Positions 21,736-33,252 of a stretch of DNA of 64,000 nt are shown here, piece by piece. Where the stretch lies: the NCBI GenBank assembly GCA_020284085.1, contig JACEVL010000033.1:566501-630500 (forward strand). The letters are read 5' to 3'. Source of the DNA: Aporrectodea caliginosa (lineage: Eukaryota; Annelida; Clitellata; Crassiclitellata; Lumbricidae). Both the position numbers and the translations under genes were made by a program. The notes below the pieces were generated by a model, which made no database searches, was not told the origin of the DNA, and saw only the letters and a list, made by a program, of their open reading frames with translations. The first letter of the stretch is position 1. Each line of letters begins with the position of its first letter.

Positions 21736-22529
21736 CGTTTAGAGGTGTTTTCAGTGCGCAAGGACACGAGAGATCAACATACTGCTTTTAGAGCAAAGGA
21801 GGAGGTGGGTAATCAGCTAGAATTTGATAGCAAGTAGGCATGGATGGGGACAGCACAGCCAAAAAGATGGACCGATTGAGGCAGAGGACCATGACTGAAC
21901 AATTATAGCTGTTCTAATACGAGGAACTAGAAGATAAAGTATGTTTGGAGAGCGGAGTGATCGATGCGAGGAGGCTGAATGAGGCCGGAGTATTAGATCA
22001 GCAAGATATTTCGGGGCAATACCCCGTTGTGAACGCGTCAGTTAAGCGATCCTAGGTTGCTTTTCTTAGTATATCTTGCATTCGTCGTGTGTGATTTTGC
22101 GATCGCGGCTTTCATCTGTGTGGCTACTTTCTCACAGAGCAATGCAATATTTAGAGGATTCTTATCAACAATGGTATAAAAAGTAAACCACTGGGATGAA
22201 TCTTGATGACAAATAAAGTATCGCCAGAAAACGAGGAATCTTCTATATTGTTTACAAATACCACGAAAGACAAAGCCAACGTGCGTAGGAACAGGTAGTC
22301 ACTTAACCAGCGTCAATTGTGAAAAGAAGGAAGTCTCGTGATGCCGCGTCCATTTCGTTCTCATGTTTTGATTAATCTTAACCTGTCAACATAGGTTGAT
22401 GCTTAAAAGTGCCATCTATTTAGATTGCTGTGGTTTTTACGACTCGGCTTAAATGGGCCTTCCACTTTTTTGCATCAGAATTCTAAATCATGTAAGTATG
22501 CGTGATATCTTTTAACTTTTTGCTTATAG

Positions 22530-22731
22530 TTGCAAGATCTACCGATGGAGCTAATTGAGTGTATCCTAGTTAAAGTCGTAGCCATGGAAGTGAAGGGTAT
22601 GAAGCTGGCCAAAAGTGTGTGGAAAGAAAAGGCTGATCTTGTGATAAGCCGACTTAGAACTGTCTGTTCGCAATGGAACAGCATCCTTACGACCAACTTC
22701 TTTCGAAATGAACTTCACAGAACTCTTGACG
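22530..22731 (+). CDS. F-box gene exon 3 (F-box motif)
   Basis: Acceptor TTGCTTATAG. The reading starts LQDLPMELIECIL, a classic F-box opening, and includes a CSQWNSIL segment at the position of the usual C..W motif. Compared with a ~45-residue F-box it has an insert rich in Lys and Val. An upstream in-frame TAG within the acceptor confirms that splicing is needed. Confidence 0.75.
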
Positions 22732-22859
22732 GTACTGGTTATTTCATGAAATAGAATATAAAAAAGTGTTGTTTTATGCATGCGATAAACGATGACCTGG
22801 AACAATGAATGTGTAATTCGTAAGCCTGTAGTAGGAAGTGTTAGCGATTTTATTTTTTC

Positions 22860-23045
22860 AACCTCGGCATATTGTGGTCGGCGGCTGCCTGATCTTTCCA
22901 CTGGAGAGTGCGTGGAAGTGCTTGATAGAAGGAGGAGGAAGAGTGGAAATTTGAAAACATGTTTATATTCCAGTGGAGATTTGAACCACGACCTCTCGAT
23001 TTACAAGCCAACACAGTAACCACAGAAACGCTTATCCTCATACTA
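22860..23045 (-). mobile_element. tRNA-derived SINE in intron 3
   Basis: On the minus strand: TGGTTACTGTGTTGG (A-box region), CTTGTAAATCGAG (anticodon arm, tRNA-Thr(TGT)-like) and GTGGTTCAAATCTCC (B box). The 3' part shares CCTCGGCAT and neighbouring words with 53745-53830. Confidence 0.65.
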
Positions 23046-23569
23046 ACAATATACATGGAAGAAAGTAAACACTACTGACTTGCGTCTGCAAATCTAGACA
23101 AGCTGCTCGCGATTTCTAATTGACCAGTATTCATAACATAATTCGACTGATATAATATTATTATCCTCCGTATACTTCTCAGTATCACGCTTTCATCTGT
23201 TTTACATTGATTCTGCATGCAGGAATAAAGAGACCGAGATAATCGCTTACGTTAAGTTTTCTTATTTTTGAACCACGTTAGTAATGCATTTTCCTTACTA
23301 TGTTTCTTTCTACGGTGAAACCGATGGCACAGGTGTTCCCTAGTTCCGTGCTAACATATCGGGTTTATTTTATTTCGTGAATTTTATTTTACTTTCTACC
23401 TCACTTGAATGGGGCACGTAGGCCTGAGTATGTTGCGCGATTTCTGCATCGGGAAGCATTCTTCTGGCCTCCGGGTTGCGACTAGGCCCTACATCGCTCG
23501 AGAATAAGCGATCATTCGCGTAAAACGGATGCTTAACGTGTTTGGCGATCGCGTTTGTCAGAAAATGAA

Positions 23570-23793
23570 GATCAAAATTAAGATTTATAAACCTAATGGA
23601 ACTGTTTTCCTGCTAAAAATGCATCGGCTTAAGATTTGACTTCTTCAAATTTTTCTAGGGACGGGCTTACCGAGCTCCCTCCCAGACCCTGTTTCAATTT
23701 GCTCAGGCGCCTTCGGCACCGTGGCCCGCCACTTGCTGGACAATATTGCCACTGGCCCGCCATTAGAAAAGGTTTGACACCCCTGCCCTACAG
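23570..23793. mobile_element. hAT-like MITE fragment in intron 3
   Basis: The right end GGTTTGACACCCCTG is the inverse of CAGGGGTGTCA-type ends. Internal GGCCCGCCACTTGCTGGA words match 11403-11632. The left terminus is missing. Confidence 0.5.
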
Positions 23794-23859
23794 TCACTTT
23801 TATGCACATTATAGATGCATGCATGCATGATTTTATATTTCTGTGAGTAAACTTTTTAG

Positions 23860-24653
23860 CTCTGGAGACGGTTCATATGGAAATTTTGCAGAAGTCTCCG
23901 ATCTTCTTACCTCCAGGGACGCTTATGGTCAGGCAAGTGATTACAATGAAGGATCAAGTGTTTATGATCTGCAAATCAGATGGCCAGGACGTTCATGCCT
24001 TTAATCTTCGCTTCTTACACCCAGAGCCGTTTTTTGTCCTGCGAGTGATTACATTGAAGGATCAAGTGTTTATGCTCTGCAAGACAGCTGGCCAGGACCA
24101 TTATGCTTTTAATGTTTACGACCGCAACAATATGGCAGAGGTGAAAGATGTCGTCCCGCTACCAGGAACATATCCGCCGAGCATAGCAGTTTGTTACGTG
24201 TCAAACTGCGTTTATGCACTATGCAGAGAAACTTCTAATCGCGATGCCATTTCAATCCAACGCATTACGAAAGATGATGAACACCAGTTCACTGTATCAC
24301 CATTGATTAGTGATATGTGGATGCCACATCCTACTCTATCCGTAACTGCCAATGGTAGTCTAATCCTATCAAGGTGGCAAAGCAGTGAGCAACTTGCCGT
24401 AATAGGCAGGTATGATGCGAATGGTTCGAATGGATCCTTGCAACATGAAATAAGGTTGTCCTCAGATATTTTGGAACCCTACGAAATAATTCCAAAATCA
24501 AATGGAAACCTTGTCCTGGTTTCAGCTAACGACCAATGGCAAACAGTTTTAACGGAGATCGATATGGATGGCACTCTTGTACGCCAATATCAGTCGCCAA
24601 TTGATAAGCGTTTAATTGTGTTTGTTATGCAGACATGTATGGACGCATATTGA
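23860..24653 (+). CDS. F-box gene exon 4, C-terminal repeat domain
   Basis: Acceptor TTTTTAG at 23859. A long open frame contains two adjacent copies of a ~35-residue unit (VITMKDQVFMICK... and VITLKDQVFMLCK...). It is followed by strand-rich segments with NG and GRYD turns, consistent with a propeller. The tandem unit may be one blade duplicated. The frame ends at a premature TGA (24651-24653). Confidence 0.65.
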
Positions 24654-24914
24654 TTGCCGACATAAAAAGACTCAACAGAATGGAGCTTTTCAGATTCTGA
24701 ATTCAATCTCATGGAGTCCAATGGTCAGGAACTGGATGAGGACAAATTGATTTACTGCTGCGCATTGAACTACGACAGCGAAAGGAATGACCTTGGTAGT
24801 AGGCCTAACCATTGTACAAGATGATGACACTGTGAACGGTCGTCTTAGCTACATGTATCTTCCATTTTACAGAAGAATAAATCACTCGGAGAGATAGTGA
24901 CCTAATGGACATTT

Positions 24915-25530
24915 TTACTAGGCTAGTCTCGATATTTCGTGTAATTGTCGTGTTTTAGTAACTATTGTTTATTTATTTCAGAGAACTGGGTTGAATTGCT
25001 TATGACGTAATGAACAATTTGTATTAGATAGTTTCGATATTTCGAGTAATTGTCGTATTTTAGTAACAATTGTTTATTTATTTCAAAGAACTGGATTGAA
25101 ATGCTTATTCTGTTTGAACAATTTGTATTAGAAATTTACGATATTTCATGTGATGGTCATATTTCAATAACTACAGCCTTTTATTTCAAAGAACTGGGCT
25201 ATTCTGTTTGAACAATTTGTATTAGATAGTTTCGATATTTCGAGTAATTGTCGTATTTTAGTAACCATTGTTTATTTATTTCAAAGAACTGGATTGAAAT
25301 GCTTATTCTGTTTGAACAATTTGTATTAGAAATTTTCGATATTTCTTGTGATGGTCATATTTCAATAACTACAGCCTTTTATTTAAAAGAACTGGGCTGA
25401 AATACTTATTCCGTTTCGACAATTTGTATTAGATAGTTTCGATATTTCGTGTAATGGTCATATTTTTAGTAACTATTGTTTTTTTATTTCAAAGAACGGG
25501 GTTGAAATACTTAATCTGTTTGAGATATAC
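24915..25530. repeat. ~104-bp tandem satellite, six units
   Basis: Units carry CGATATTTC, TTTATTTCAAAGAACTGG and AACAATTTGTATTAGA. Units 2 and 4 share GAGTAATTGTCGTATTTTAG, while units 3 and 5 share TGATGGTCATATTTCAATAA. This gives an alternating higher-order period of about 200 bp. Confidence 0.85.
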
Positions 25531-25544
25531 ATTGAGAAACTTAT

Positions 25545-25990
25545 GAAAATGCTCCTCAGTTCTACTCCACGAGCTGCATTGGCTTCCTGTTGAATTCAGA
25601 ATAAAATTTAAATTGGCCTGTTTGACCTACAAAGCCCTCAGCACCAGCACACCTACCTATATTCATGCACTACTAACTCCTTACATCCCTCCTCGTTGCC
25701 TGCGGTCATCAAGTACAGGTCTTCTAGCTGAGCCACGATGCAGAGCAGTTATGGGCTCTCGTGCATTCCACGCCTCTGCTCCAAAGGCATGGAATCGACT
25801 ACCACTTTCTCTTCGTAGCTCAACTTCACTTCCTTTCTTCAAACAGCGGCTCAAAACTCACTATTTCTCCTTGGCTTTCAAGGATTTAGAAATCTAAGTG
25901 CATCTTCACCTGGCGGCTGACTATCCGCGCCTCAGATTCACATTTCGGTGTGACCTTGCGCGCGGTACAAATTTATTTAATAATAAAAAA
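25545..25990 (+). mobile_element. LINE fragment (CR1/L2-like RT C-terminus and 3' end)
   Basis: The frame reads ELHWLPVEFRIKFKLACLTYKA and further on SRAFHASAPKAWNRLPLSLR and FKQRLKTHYF. These are hallmarks of the region after the reverse transcriptase in CR1/L2/Jockey-like LINEs. It ends in a non-coding stretch with an AAT-rich tail. 5' truncated. Confidence 0.85.
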
Positions 25991-26056
25991 TAATAATAAT
26001 AATAACAGCTCTTCAGGCGAAAATATTACGTTAAGCGGTGGTCAATACAAATAGTC

Positions 26057-26100
26057 TTTTGGACACCTTTAAAACGTTGTAAAGTGATGATATATAAAGC
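26057..26100 (+). promoter_or_regulatory. PSE/TATA-like module
   Basis: TTTTGGACACCTTTAAAACG, then TATATAAA at 26091 after 17 nt, then GCGCTGCTGCG. Confidence 0.5.
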
Positions 26101-26710
26101 GCTGCTGCGTTTCAGGTAGGCCTTGATTCATCTTCTCTTAACGATTGCGGTTTGTCATTCAGAACTATTTAACGAATATAATATTATAATCTGTGAATCG
26201 AGTGGAACAAACATTCAGACGCAATCGCCAAATCAGCGCTTAATCGCATCGCTGTAGAAATGTAAATGAACTCGTAGTAGGCATACGACGAAGCGCAAAC
26301 TATTCATAGTGATCACTTTCTCCGAAAATGTCAGGTAGTAGGCCTATTGGGAAAGTTAAAACACCAGAGCGTCATATCGGTCAAATTCAAGGACGGCAAC
26401 CGTCGAAAGTAAGTAGCTATCTCCATGTTCCGTTTCGGTCACTGCGTGCTCAATAAACAACTCTATCGCTGCAAATTGCGACATTCCCTGATTCAGTAGC
26501 CTAACCAGACGATCCTACAGAAATAGACTCCGAGATTTATGTTACCACCAACAATTGATCAACGGCATTCAGACAATATTAACACAGCAGAACTTCCTGG
26601 ACATTATCTACAAATATCTCAGTTAGGGCATCCCCAAGGCATAAATATTTGGAAATGTTTCTAGACGTCAACAGTTTTCTTTCCAATAATAAGCCGTTTA
26701 ATGATGTTTA

Positions 26711-26766
26711 CTGCAAATACTCATTTACACACCTTTAAAACGTTGACCATCAATTCTATATAAACC
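26711..26766 (+). promoter_or_regulatory. PSE/TATA-like module with octamer-like box
   Basis: CTGCAAATA, then TTACACACCTTTAAAACG, then TATATAAA at 26757 after 17 nt, then CCGCTGCCGCC. Confidence 0.5.
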
Positions 26767-27160
26767 GCTGCCGCCTCTATGTTTCGGTTATTTGGGTCTG
26801 TTGGTTTTAGCAGTAGCTTAACTTTAATGTAAAAAGAAGATCTTATTATTAAGAAATAAATGTTAATTATTATAAAGGTGAAACTTCTGTTAAAGCCCTT
26901 CGAATGAAGTGCAAAGGCTAGTGAATTATTTTAAATTGATTGTTTAAGTTTGTTGCTGTGAATAGCTTTATATCTAAGCCAAATCAGCAGAGATCAATTA
27001 GTCTTTTACTCTAGGCCTACAATTTTTACTTTATTGTATTCATTATTGCGTTATTATAATGCATGTATTATAAATTACGTCTCTTTTGCCTCGACTGAAG
27101 TTATATGTATAACATAGTGGTTACTGAAACTCCTATGTGACAATTTCTTTCAGCTGTACC
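26767..27160. other. AT-rich, nothing recognised
   Basis: No frame, element end or structured unit was recognised. Confidence 0.35.
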
Positions 27161-27210
27161 GACGTCAATGGCCTTTGTTGCCATAAGATCCCGTAAAAAT
27201 CAGAATCTTT
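27160..27210 (+). repeat. Type II hairpin unit
   Basis: CCGACGTCAATGGCC-TTTGTT-GCCATAAGATCCCG; inner GGC/GCC intact, 3' arm degraded. Confidence 0.45.
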
Positions 27211-27350
27211 CCATCCTGACTCATTTAAAATATAAAATATCTTCCTACTACTGTACAGATGTCACTAAACACTGAGCAGACTGTCGATTAGACACCTTTA
27301 AAATGTTATCAACCGACGTTCACCCATATTGACCATTAAAGACGAATGAA

Positions 27351-27435
27351 GCCATACGAACGGTGAGAACTGTTCAATCTAATTGATGTCGACGTCAACG
27401 GTCTTTGTTTTCATAAGATGTCGTTAAACTCTAAA
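27351..27435 (+). repeat. GAACGGTGAGAAC box plus type II hairpin
   Basis: GCCATACGAACGGTGAGAAC (27351-27370) precedes a hairpin with arms CGACGTC (27390-27396) and GATGTCG (27417-27423; one G-U), then TTAAACTCTAAATCC. Confidence 0.55.
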
Positions 27436-27849
27436 TCCAATATCTTGGAAACTGTGCTTAATATCAACGTAATAATTATAGTTGGAAACTGTGCTTAAAA
27501 TCTACTGAACTTCCCCAATAAAATAAATAATGTAGTGTCAGTCCCAAGATCGCAGAAAGGAGGAGGGCGACGCAAATCATCATTGTTATGATAGAGTGGT
27601 TTCGTGGATGGATTTAATGTAACTTAATGGCCTTCGAAAAGAACCTCAATAGCCACTGTAAAGGAGCCTAAACAGCCACTGAAAAGAATTGTAATGGGCA
27701 TTTAAAAGAGTTCAATGAACCGATGGAGATATTAGTAAATGCGTAGTAATGATAATAATAACTAGCATCTATCGAAGCAACTTGCCTGTGTCTCTAGTCT
27801 CAGAAAGTGATGCCATTTTTCAACTGGTGTCGAGAATCCGCCGGTCGGC

Positions 27850-28016
27850 TCCATGTGTGTGCGTGGGCCCACCATTGGTGACTCTTCCAGTGTGCTGTGC
27901 ATTTTATTACTAATTAAAGCAATAGTGTAGTTCTTAATGACTTACAGCGCAGAGATCATCTCTGGTTAGTTTTGCTCCTCGTGTGGCGCTATATGAATGT
28001 TTAATTACAATTACAA
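27850..28016 (+). mobile_element. LINE 3' end
   Basis: Ends with GTGTGGCGCTATATGAATG and an ACAATT-rich tail; the same end occurs at 38130-38175. Coding remnants are not clear. Confidence 0.45.
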
Positions 28017-28224
28017 TAACAACTATGATTATAATTACTTGTTATAAATGATTTCTATCGCAACGGTGTCTTATGCACAAGGCATCAAAACTCAGCAGTA
28101 TATGAACGACTTCCTCAAAGTACCAGCAGAATTACAGTCACAAGTGAAGAGACTCAACTATTCTTTATTTTGTCATTTGCGACACCACTGTTCGAACCTA
28201 TTGCAAGCGTGTCACTTGCTGTCT

Positions 28225-28300
28225 AACGACGCTGGGTCATAGCAAAGATGATTAGCGTCGCCCTCCTCCTACTTCATTAAGACTGGCACTACCACTGCCT
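28225..28300 (-). repeat. Type I hairpin unit, fully paired arms
   Basis: Arms CGACGCT (28227-28233) and AGCGTCG (28254-28260) pair perfectly, with inner stem TCAT/ATGA. Relative to the copy at 15692, the outer G-U has become G-C and the inner stem has changed on both sides. Confidence 0.65.
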
Positions 28301-28542
28301 ATCATCAATTGTAGTTTAAGTTTAACGACACTATTTGATAACAAAGATCATTGGCGTCGCCCTCCTCCTTTATCCAGGCTTGGGACTGGCACTGACATAG
28401 TGCGATCAGTGGCGGAGTTTCATTGACAAAGACCAATGGCTACATAGCATTGATTGGTACACTTGAAAAGTGTCTAAGTATTATAGTGCTTGTTTGTCGC
28501 GGTAAAGAAACTAATCGACCACAGCGTCCTACGCCTACAATG

Positions 28543-28580
28543 TATATAGCATGGTTGAGAACATTTTAAAGGTGTCTAGA
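28543..28580 (-). promoter_or_regulatory. PSE/TATA-like module
   Basis: On the minus strand TAGACACCTTTAAAATG, then TATATA after 16 nt. Confidence 0.45.
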
Positions 28581-29046
28581 GTAAAGCGTTCTAATAAATC
28601 CAGGAAGTAAACTACTGGTTTCAGTTTGGCGATACTGTGTCATTACAAAGATCTTTAGCGTCGCCCTCCATGTTTATCCATTCTCGGGACTGGCACTGCC
28701 ATAGTAGGGTAGTGGCGGAGTTTAAAGTAAACCAATCGAGTACATTATACCCATGCCTGTATATAGTACAATGGCATATTTAAAGTGTTTGATGCAACTC
28801 ATTGCAATTTAATAAAGCTTAATACCATTACAGCTAATACCATTGTGTAAACGCCGTTTAAGAGTATATTAAATCAGGTAAACATGTTTATTTAGCGTCA
28901 ACTATTTTGGTTAGTTACTGTTTAACAAAGATGATTTGCTACTCCTTCCTCTTTTGTAGAGACATCAAGCATTCGTTTAGCGTAATTGAATTATATATAA
29001 CGTCAGGTAAATCTGTTATAAAGGTGTTTAGCATCTACTCATGGTT

Positions 29047-29505
29047 TCGTTTGTTGCCAGGTCGTCGCGAAAAGCGCGAGTTGGGCTACTTTTCAATGCG
29101 CTCGCGACTGATAATTTATTCCTCGCGACCTCGCGATATTTGGGCTACTTTTGAATTGTCCCGCGGTCGCTGCCGCGACATTATGAATTCTCATAAATTG
29201 ACCAAATTAGGCTACTAGGTAACTGTTACTAGCTACTATTCTTATGTGGTATTGCTAACTTAATAGTAAATCAATGCCATACGGTGAACGGACTAGTCTA
29301 CGGTAAGCATTAAGCAGTCTGCCATCTAAATAATTACGTCAGTGGTTTAATCACGTGTCTTGGCGAAACCAATAAAGTATGTAGGCCTACCCAGGAAAAA
29401 TTTATCAATGTTTTCATTTAGCTGCTCAGCTTGCGACTTTTGGGCTACTTTGTGACGTGATTTCGCGACCACGTACTTCCGAAATCTGGCAAACCTGCTA
29501 TGATA
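29047..29505. mobile_element. Possible MITE with GGGCTACTTT repeats
   Basis: The left edge GTTTGTTGCCAGG and right edge CTGGCAAACC are roughly inverted. TGGGCTACTTT occurs three times inside, with CGCGA-rich words. No target duplication was found. Confidence 0.35.
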
Positions 29506-29547
29506 GGAAAAACGTACAACGCTGGTTAACGCCGATTGCTCTTATTA

Positions 29548-29585
29548 GACACCTTTAAAAAGTTTACCACCAAAGAGATATATTG
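29548..29585 (+). promoter_or_regulatory. PSE/TATA-like module
   Basis: ATTAGACACCTTTAAAAAG, then a TATATT box about 19 nt on. Confidence 0.4.
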
Positions 29586-29699
29586 CAGCTGCGCTGAATT
29601 GCCGTTGGTTTCCAAAGGCATTGACAATAATAGTAACGATACTTTCAAAAACATTGTAGAATCGCTTATGTCATTAGCGAAAAAATAATCATTACCTTC

Positions 29700-30030
29700 T
29701 AAGAAAATGAATCGTAAGAAGACCCATGAGAATAGAAAACACAGAGCTATTCGATTATTCTGTTCTGGGATAAAAAATGAACTGAAGCCATGTATAGCAG
29801 AAATAAAGTTAGGAATAAAGTCTTAAGCCAAAAAGTTTAAAGATTACGTAGAATATAAACACCATGCAGAAGACAGTAGAAGGGTGACCTTAGAAGCAGC
29901 GGCAGAAGCTAATTGGGAAACCTACTGCTTTGAATTGACTGACCAGACAAAATTTGGAGTAGTGTGGGATATGGCTAGAGGTATGGATTGCATAGCAGCA
30001 TACAATTCCATCTTAACTTTAAACTATAAT
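29700..30030 (+). mobile_element. LINE ORF2 linker fragment (probable)
   Basis: One frame reads SRRVTLEAAAEANWETYC and, further on, VVWDMARGM. This resembles the segment between endonuclease and reverse transcriptase in non-LTR elements. The upstream part is frameshifted. Confidence 0.45.
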
Positions 30031-30044
30031 GGGTTGGTTGGCTA

Positions 30045-30400
30045 GTTACTGTTAAACGACATTGTGTCATCACAAAGGTAATTAGCATCGCCCTCCTTTC
30101 TCCTGGCTTGGGACTGACACTACAACACGTGGGTAGTTGCGGACTTTCTAATTGGCAAAAAGATTTGACTCCTTCTCTAAATGTGTCCTCGTTCTTCGGA
30201 GCCTAAAAACATGTAGTAAGAACACAATTCAACAGCAATAATATTGTTCGAAGAGGTTGTCATTAACTCCTCTACGAACCGTAGTGCCAACAGGGCCAGG
30301 AAGTGCCAGTCCCAGGTCCGGATGAAAGAGAAGGATGACGTTAGTGGTCCAGAAAACCAGAAGATGTCGTTAAACACTGGAATTACCACTACTAATACAG
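30045..30400. repeat. Two diverged type I hairpin units, opposite senses
   Basis: A minus-sense unit at about 30048-30145 and a plus-sense unit at about 30290-30395. The second has GTGGT/ACC pairing around a changed loop, then AGATGTCGTTAAACACTGG. Confidence 0.4.
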
Positions 30401-30587
30401 TCACTAATACAGTCACTAATTTGGCCAGAAAGACGATAGTCTTCAAACTGATGGCGATTTTGAGACCGATAGATTTATAAATCAACTTCCGAAGCATAAC
30501 TTGCGGCAACAAATGCTGTTGTCATCGTCTGTAAAGATTTTGCGCGGTTCTCACAGTCAGTATAATATAAATGGCAGGGAGCCAAAA

Positions 30588-30843
30588 ACATACTCGAGGT
30601 GCATTCACATAATTTACAACTAAATATATTATCTTGGTCAGAATTGAATGCTGAATCAATTGCTGTATTACTTGATATGATATGTGGGGTCTAGGATATT
30701 ACCCCCTGGACATTACCCCTGCCATTACCCCTCTGCCATTACCCCCCGGCCAATTACCCCCGAACAGGAAATTCGAGGGAGTTTGTAACCGCCACCCCCC
30801 TTGGTAGCTGAAGTCGCAAAAAAACTTCGTAGCCTGGAGTTTA
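30588..30843. mobile_element. Family A MITE, diverged right end
   Basis: GAGGTGCATTCACATAATTT and the CCCCTTGGTAGC...CGTAGCC terminus match family A. It carries a private CCATTACCCC short tandem repeat at about 30690-30765. Confidence 0.65.
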
Positions 30844-30930
30844 ACTTATTAAATGACGTCGACAACTTAATTATTGATGGAATTTACCCGAACATTTTGT
30901 AGGAACTAAACGAATAAACGAAGTGACGAT

Positions 30931-30965
30931 TATATAACATCTGTGAAAACCGTTTAAAGGCGTTT
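30931..30965 (-). promoter_or_regulatory. PSE/TATA-like module
   Basis: On the minus strand CGCCTTTAAACGG, then TATATAATCGTCAC after 16 nt. The downstream CGTTTATTCGTTTAGTTCC resembles the sequence after the module at 35396. Confidence 0.45.
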
Positions 30966-30993
30966 AAGAAGAGCTGTTGCTTTCACTTTAGTG

Positions 30994-32051
30994 CAGTGGC
31001 GGCTCACAGGGGGCCCCCCCAACTGAGGTTGTGGCCCCCCAGTGGCCCCCCCAAATTTTATTCCAAAATATTATGAAATATGGTATCATTTAATTTTGAT
31101 ATTTTCAAAGGTATTACTTACTTGCTTAAGCATGAAGCATTATGAAATCCGATGTTATTTTATCTGTGGTGTTTTCACAAACATGACCTATTTACTTCCT
31201 GAGAGTCTTAATTATTTTCTTGTCGTATAAGCTACATTCCTGCTATCCATCACTGACTCCCTATCCGCAAGTATACTGAGTACAGGGTATAGATGCCCTG
31301 GTATGGCGACATCACCAGCTAAGGCTTCGCCCAATTTACCTCCGAGAGCAATGCTGTCTGACTTCGTGTATCCCCAATGCTTTACGGAAAAGGGAGTTCT
31401 TTGGTTTCGTTCGCTCATACTGCAACTATGAAGAATCGAGCCTTTTCAGTGGTAGGCCCAGTGGTTCGGAACGTCCTTCCTTTAGACCTACGCCTACACA
31501 CTGAGACTCTATCTGAAACCTTCCTCAACAAACTTAACACTGTACTACCCTGGTCTACCCTACCCAAACAGTGTGTTCACAAATGCCCAGGCTCTTTTCG
31601 GGCTCTGCTGCAGATAAAAAATCTGTGCATCGTTCTGAAGTGGACCCACAGACTGCATTTAGGCAACTTGTCTACATCCAGTTATTATATCATTCCGAAC
31701 TAAATCGACAATTCTCTGACCATTCGCTTACTATTATGATTGGTATACAATCTTTAACGACAAAACACAAGTCTTTTCTGATATTAGACATATCTGCAAA
31801 GCAAATATGTCTGATATTCGTTTCAGAGAGCAGTTTATCAATGCTGTTAGTTGAATGTGTTCGTGCAGAGTCGATTATCATTGGTGCCTTTGTGGAACAG
31901 TTTGACTCTAGGCATGACAGTCTTAATAAAACTTGCACTTAATTAAAAGTGCATGTATTGTTTGTAGTTTCTAGGTTTTACTTTTAACAAAGTGAGTCTG
32001 TTTCCATTTGTGTCTTAACTTGAGGCTGTTGATTAAACAATTCATGTAAAC

Positions 32052-32106
<55 letters not shown>

Positions 32107-32253
32107 ATATATGTAGCTCCAATACAGGTCTCTTTGTCACCATTATCACTTTTGACGAAAATAGACTGGCCCCTCCATCTGTTTCCTGGTTCCCCCGTGG
32201 GGCCGGGGAAACAGATGGCCTACCACTGTTGCAAAAGTCTAGAGCCGCCACTG
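30994..32253 (+). mobile_element. hAT element remnant with 8-bp TSD and nested LINE
   Basis: CTTTAGTG duplicates at 30986-30993 and 32254-32261. Termini CAGTGGCGGCTC and GAGCCGCCACTG are perfect 12-bp inverts. Inside, 31230-31600 is a LINE RT-C-terminal fragment (KNRAFSVVGP). The frame 31571-31942 ends in a region vaguely like the C-terminal half of a hAT transposase. An AT dinucleotide array lies at 32055-32112. Confidence 0.85.
31230..31600 (+). mobile_element. LINE fragment (CR1-like) nested in hAT element
   Basis: NRAFSVVGPVVRNVLPLDLR followed by an ETFLNKLNT-type helix is the C-terminal LINE signature, related to the fragment at 44349-44647. Multiple frameshifts. Confidence 0.6.
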
Positions 32254-32660
32254 CTTTAGTGTATCCGCAAGGAATCTATATTATAAATAATTACAGGAAT
32301 GGTTACTTGCGAAAATAATGTGTACATACTTTTCACTCTTAAACATAGATGTCGCCCCACTTAAAATTTTGTTTATAATGTTCAATATGATGTTTTAAAT
32401 CTCCATCGGCAATTGTATATTTTGCAAACATAATTATTCGTCAATTTTGCCTTTACAAATATAATTAATTGCATTCGTTTGTTATGAAAATAAGATGTGA
32501 AATTTTCCGGAACCCCGATTATCGACCAAAAAGTAGGTCTACGAAGCTACATAGAGACTTTCCAGTCCTGTGTATAATAGGTCCTTGGTGTATCCGTTTA
32601 TCTCATTGCTATAACTGTGTAGAATTCGGACTGAAATAAAGGAATAGAAAATGTGAAAAT

Positions 32661-32700
32661 GATATAGCATCTGTATAAACCGTTTTAAAGGTGTGTTTGC
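32661..32700 (-). promoter_or_regulatory. PSE/TATA-like module
   Basis: On the minus strand CACACCTTTAAAACGG, then TATATC after exactly 17 nt. Confidence 0.45.
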
Positions 32701-32839
32701 CGTCATTTAGCTTCGTGGATCTTTGATTCATTTTGATTGGGCCCGGTTCTTTCGCGACTTTTCTTTCGATAGAAGATCTTAGCAAATTTTTATTTATGTC
32801 TAATAGCAGAAAATCTAGCTCTCACAGACTCTCCTGATT

Positions 32840-33175
32840 GAGTCAAATCAGAGGGGTTGTCCAGAGATTCTAAGTGAAGATCCGAGTCTGGTTGTAAGGG
32901 AGACCAGAGACAGAAGGCAGCTTCGCATCGTTGACCTGGCTACAATCAATCAATCAATCAATGAAATTCGTTTATTTGTGGATGGCTACTGTAACAGTCA
33001 ACTGAGTTCACCACCAGGAGAAAAACACTAAGAAACTCCCGATGTGCTATAATTAATAAACTGCCATGCCGAGGTGGTGTCAGTTAGCAGCCTTGATAAT
33101 GAGGAGGGTGACGCTGATCATCTTTTATATTATGTCACAGCGTTTGCGTGTCTTCTGTTTTACGACGTTGTGTTC
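32840..33175 (+). repeat. Dispersed repeat, partner of 14637-14910
   Basis: It reads through the position where the element at 13661-14636 sits in the partner. It carries an extra CAAT tetranucleotide run with flanking sequence near 32943-32990. Confidence 0.6.
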
Positions 33176-33252
33176 TAGCAAAGAATATTAGCGTCGCTCT
33201 CCTTCTTTAGCCAGGCTTTGCCAGAATATAGCAAGTGACGTATGGCGTAGAT

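Larger units (their letters stand above)
21041..24897 (+). pseudogene. Four-exon F-box / repeat-domain gene, last exon frameshifted
   Basis: Exons by consensus splice sites: 21041-21104 (phase 1 end, T|GTAAGT), 21393-21454 (phase 0 end, ATG|GTAAGC), 22530-22731 (phase 1 end, G|GTACTG) and 23860 onward. Every donor and acceptor phase agrees, which is unlikely by chance. The product begins with a Ser/Asp/Lys-rich N-terminus with a basic AKRARL stretch, then an F-box, then a long C-terminal domain resembling the beta-propeller domains common in F-box proteins. F-box proteins recruit substrates to SCF ubiquitin ligases through Skp1. The frame stops at 24653, but recognisable coding sequence continues to TAG at 24895-24897 through three single-base shifts (near 24625-24640, 24690 and 24796). 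An AATAAA lies at 24876-24881. It is either a young pseudogene or an assembly-error locus. Confidence 0.75.
28020..28600. repeat. Duplicated block, copy 1 (partner 38175-38800)
   Basis: Collinear words: TATCGCAACGGTGTCTTATG, GAACGACTTCCTCAA and GTGAAGAGACTCA. It contains two type I hairpin units in minus sense and a promoter-like module. The partner carries an extra type III unit. Confidence 0.8.
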
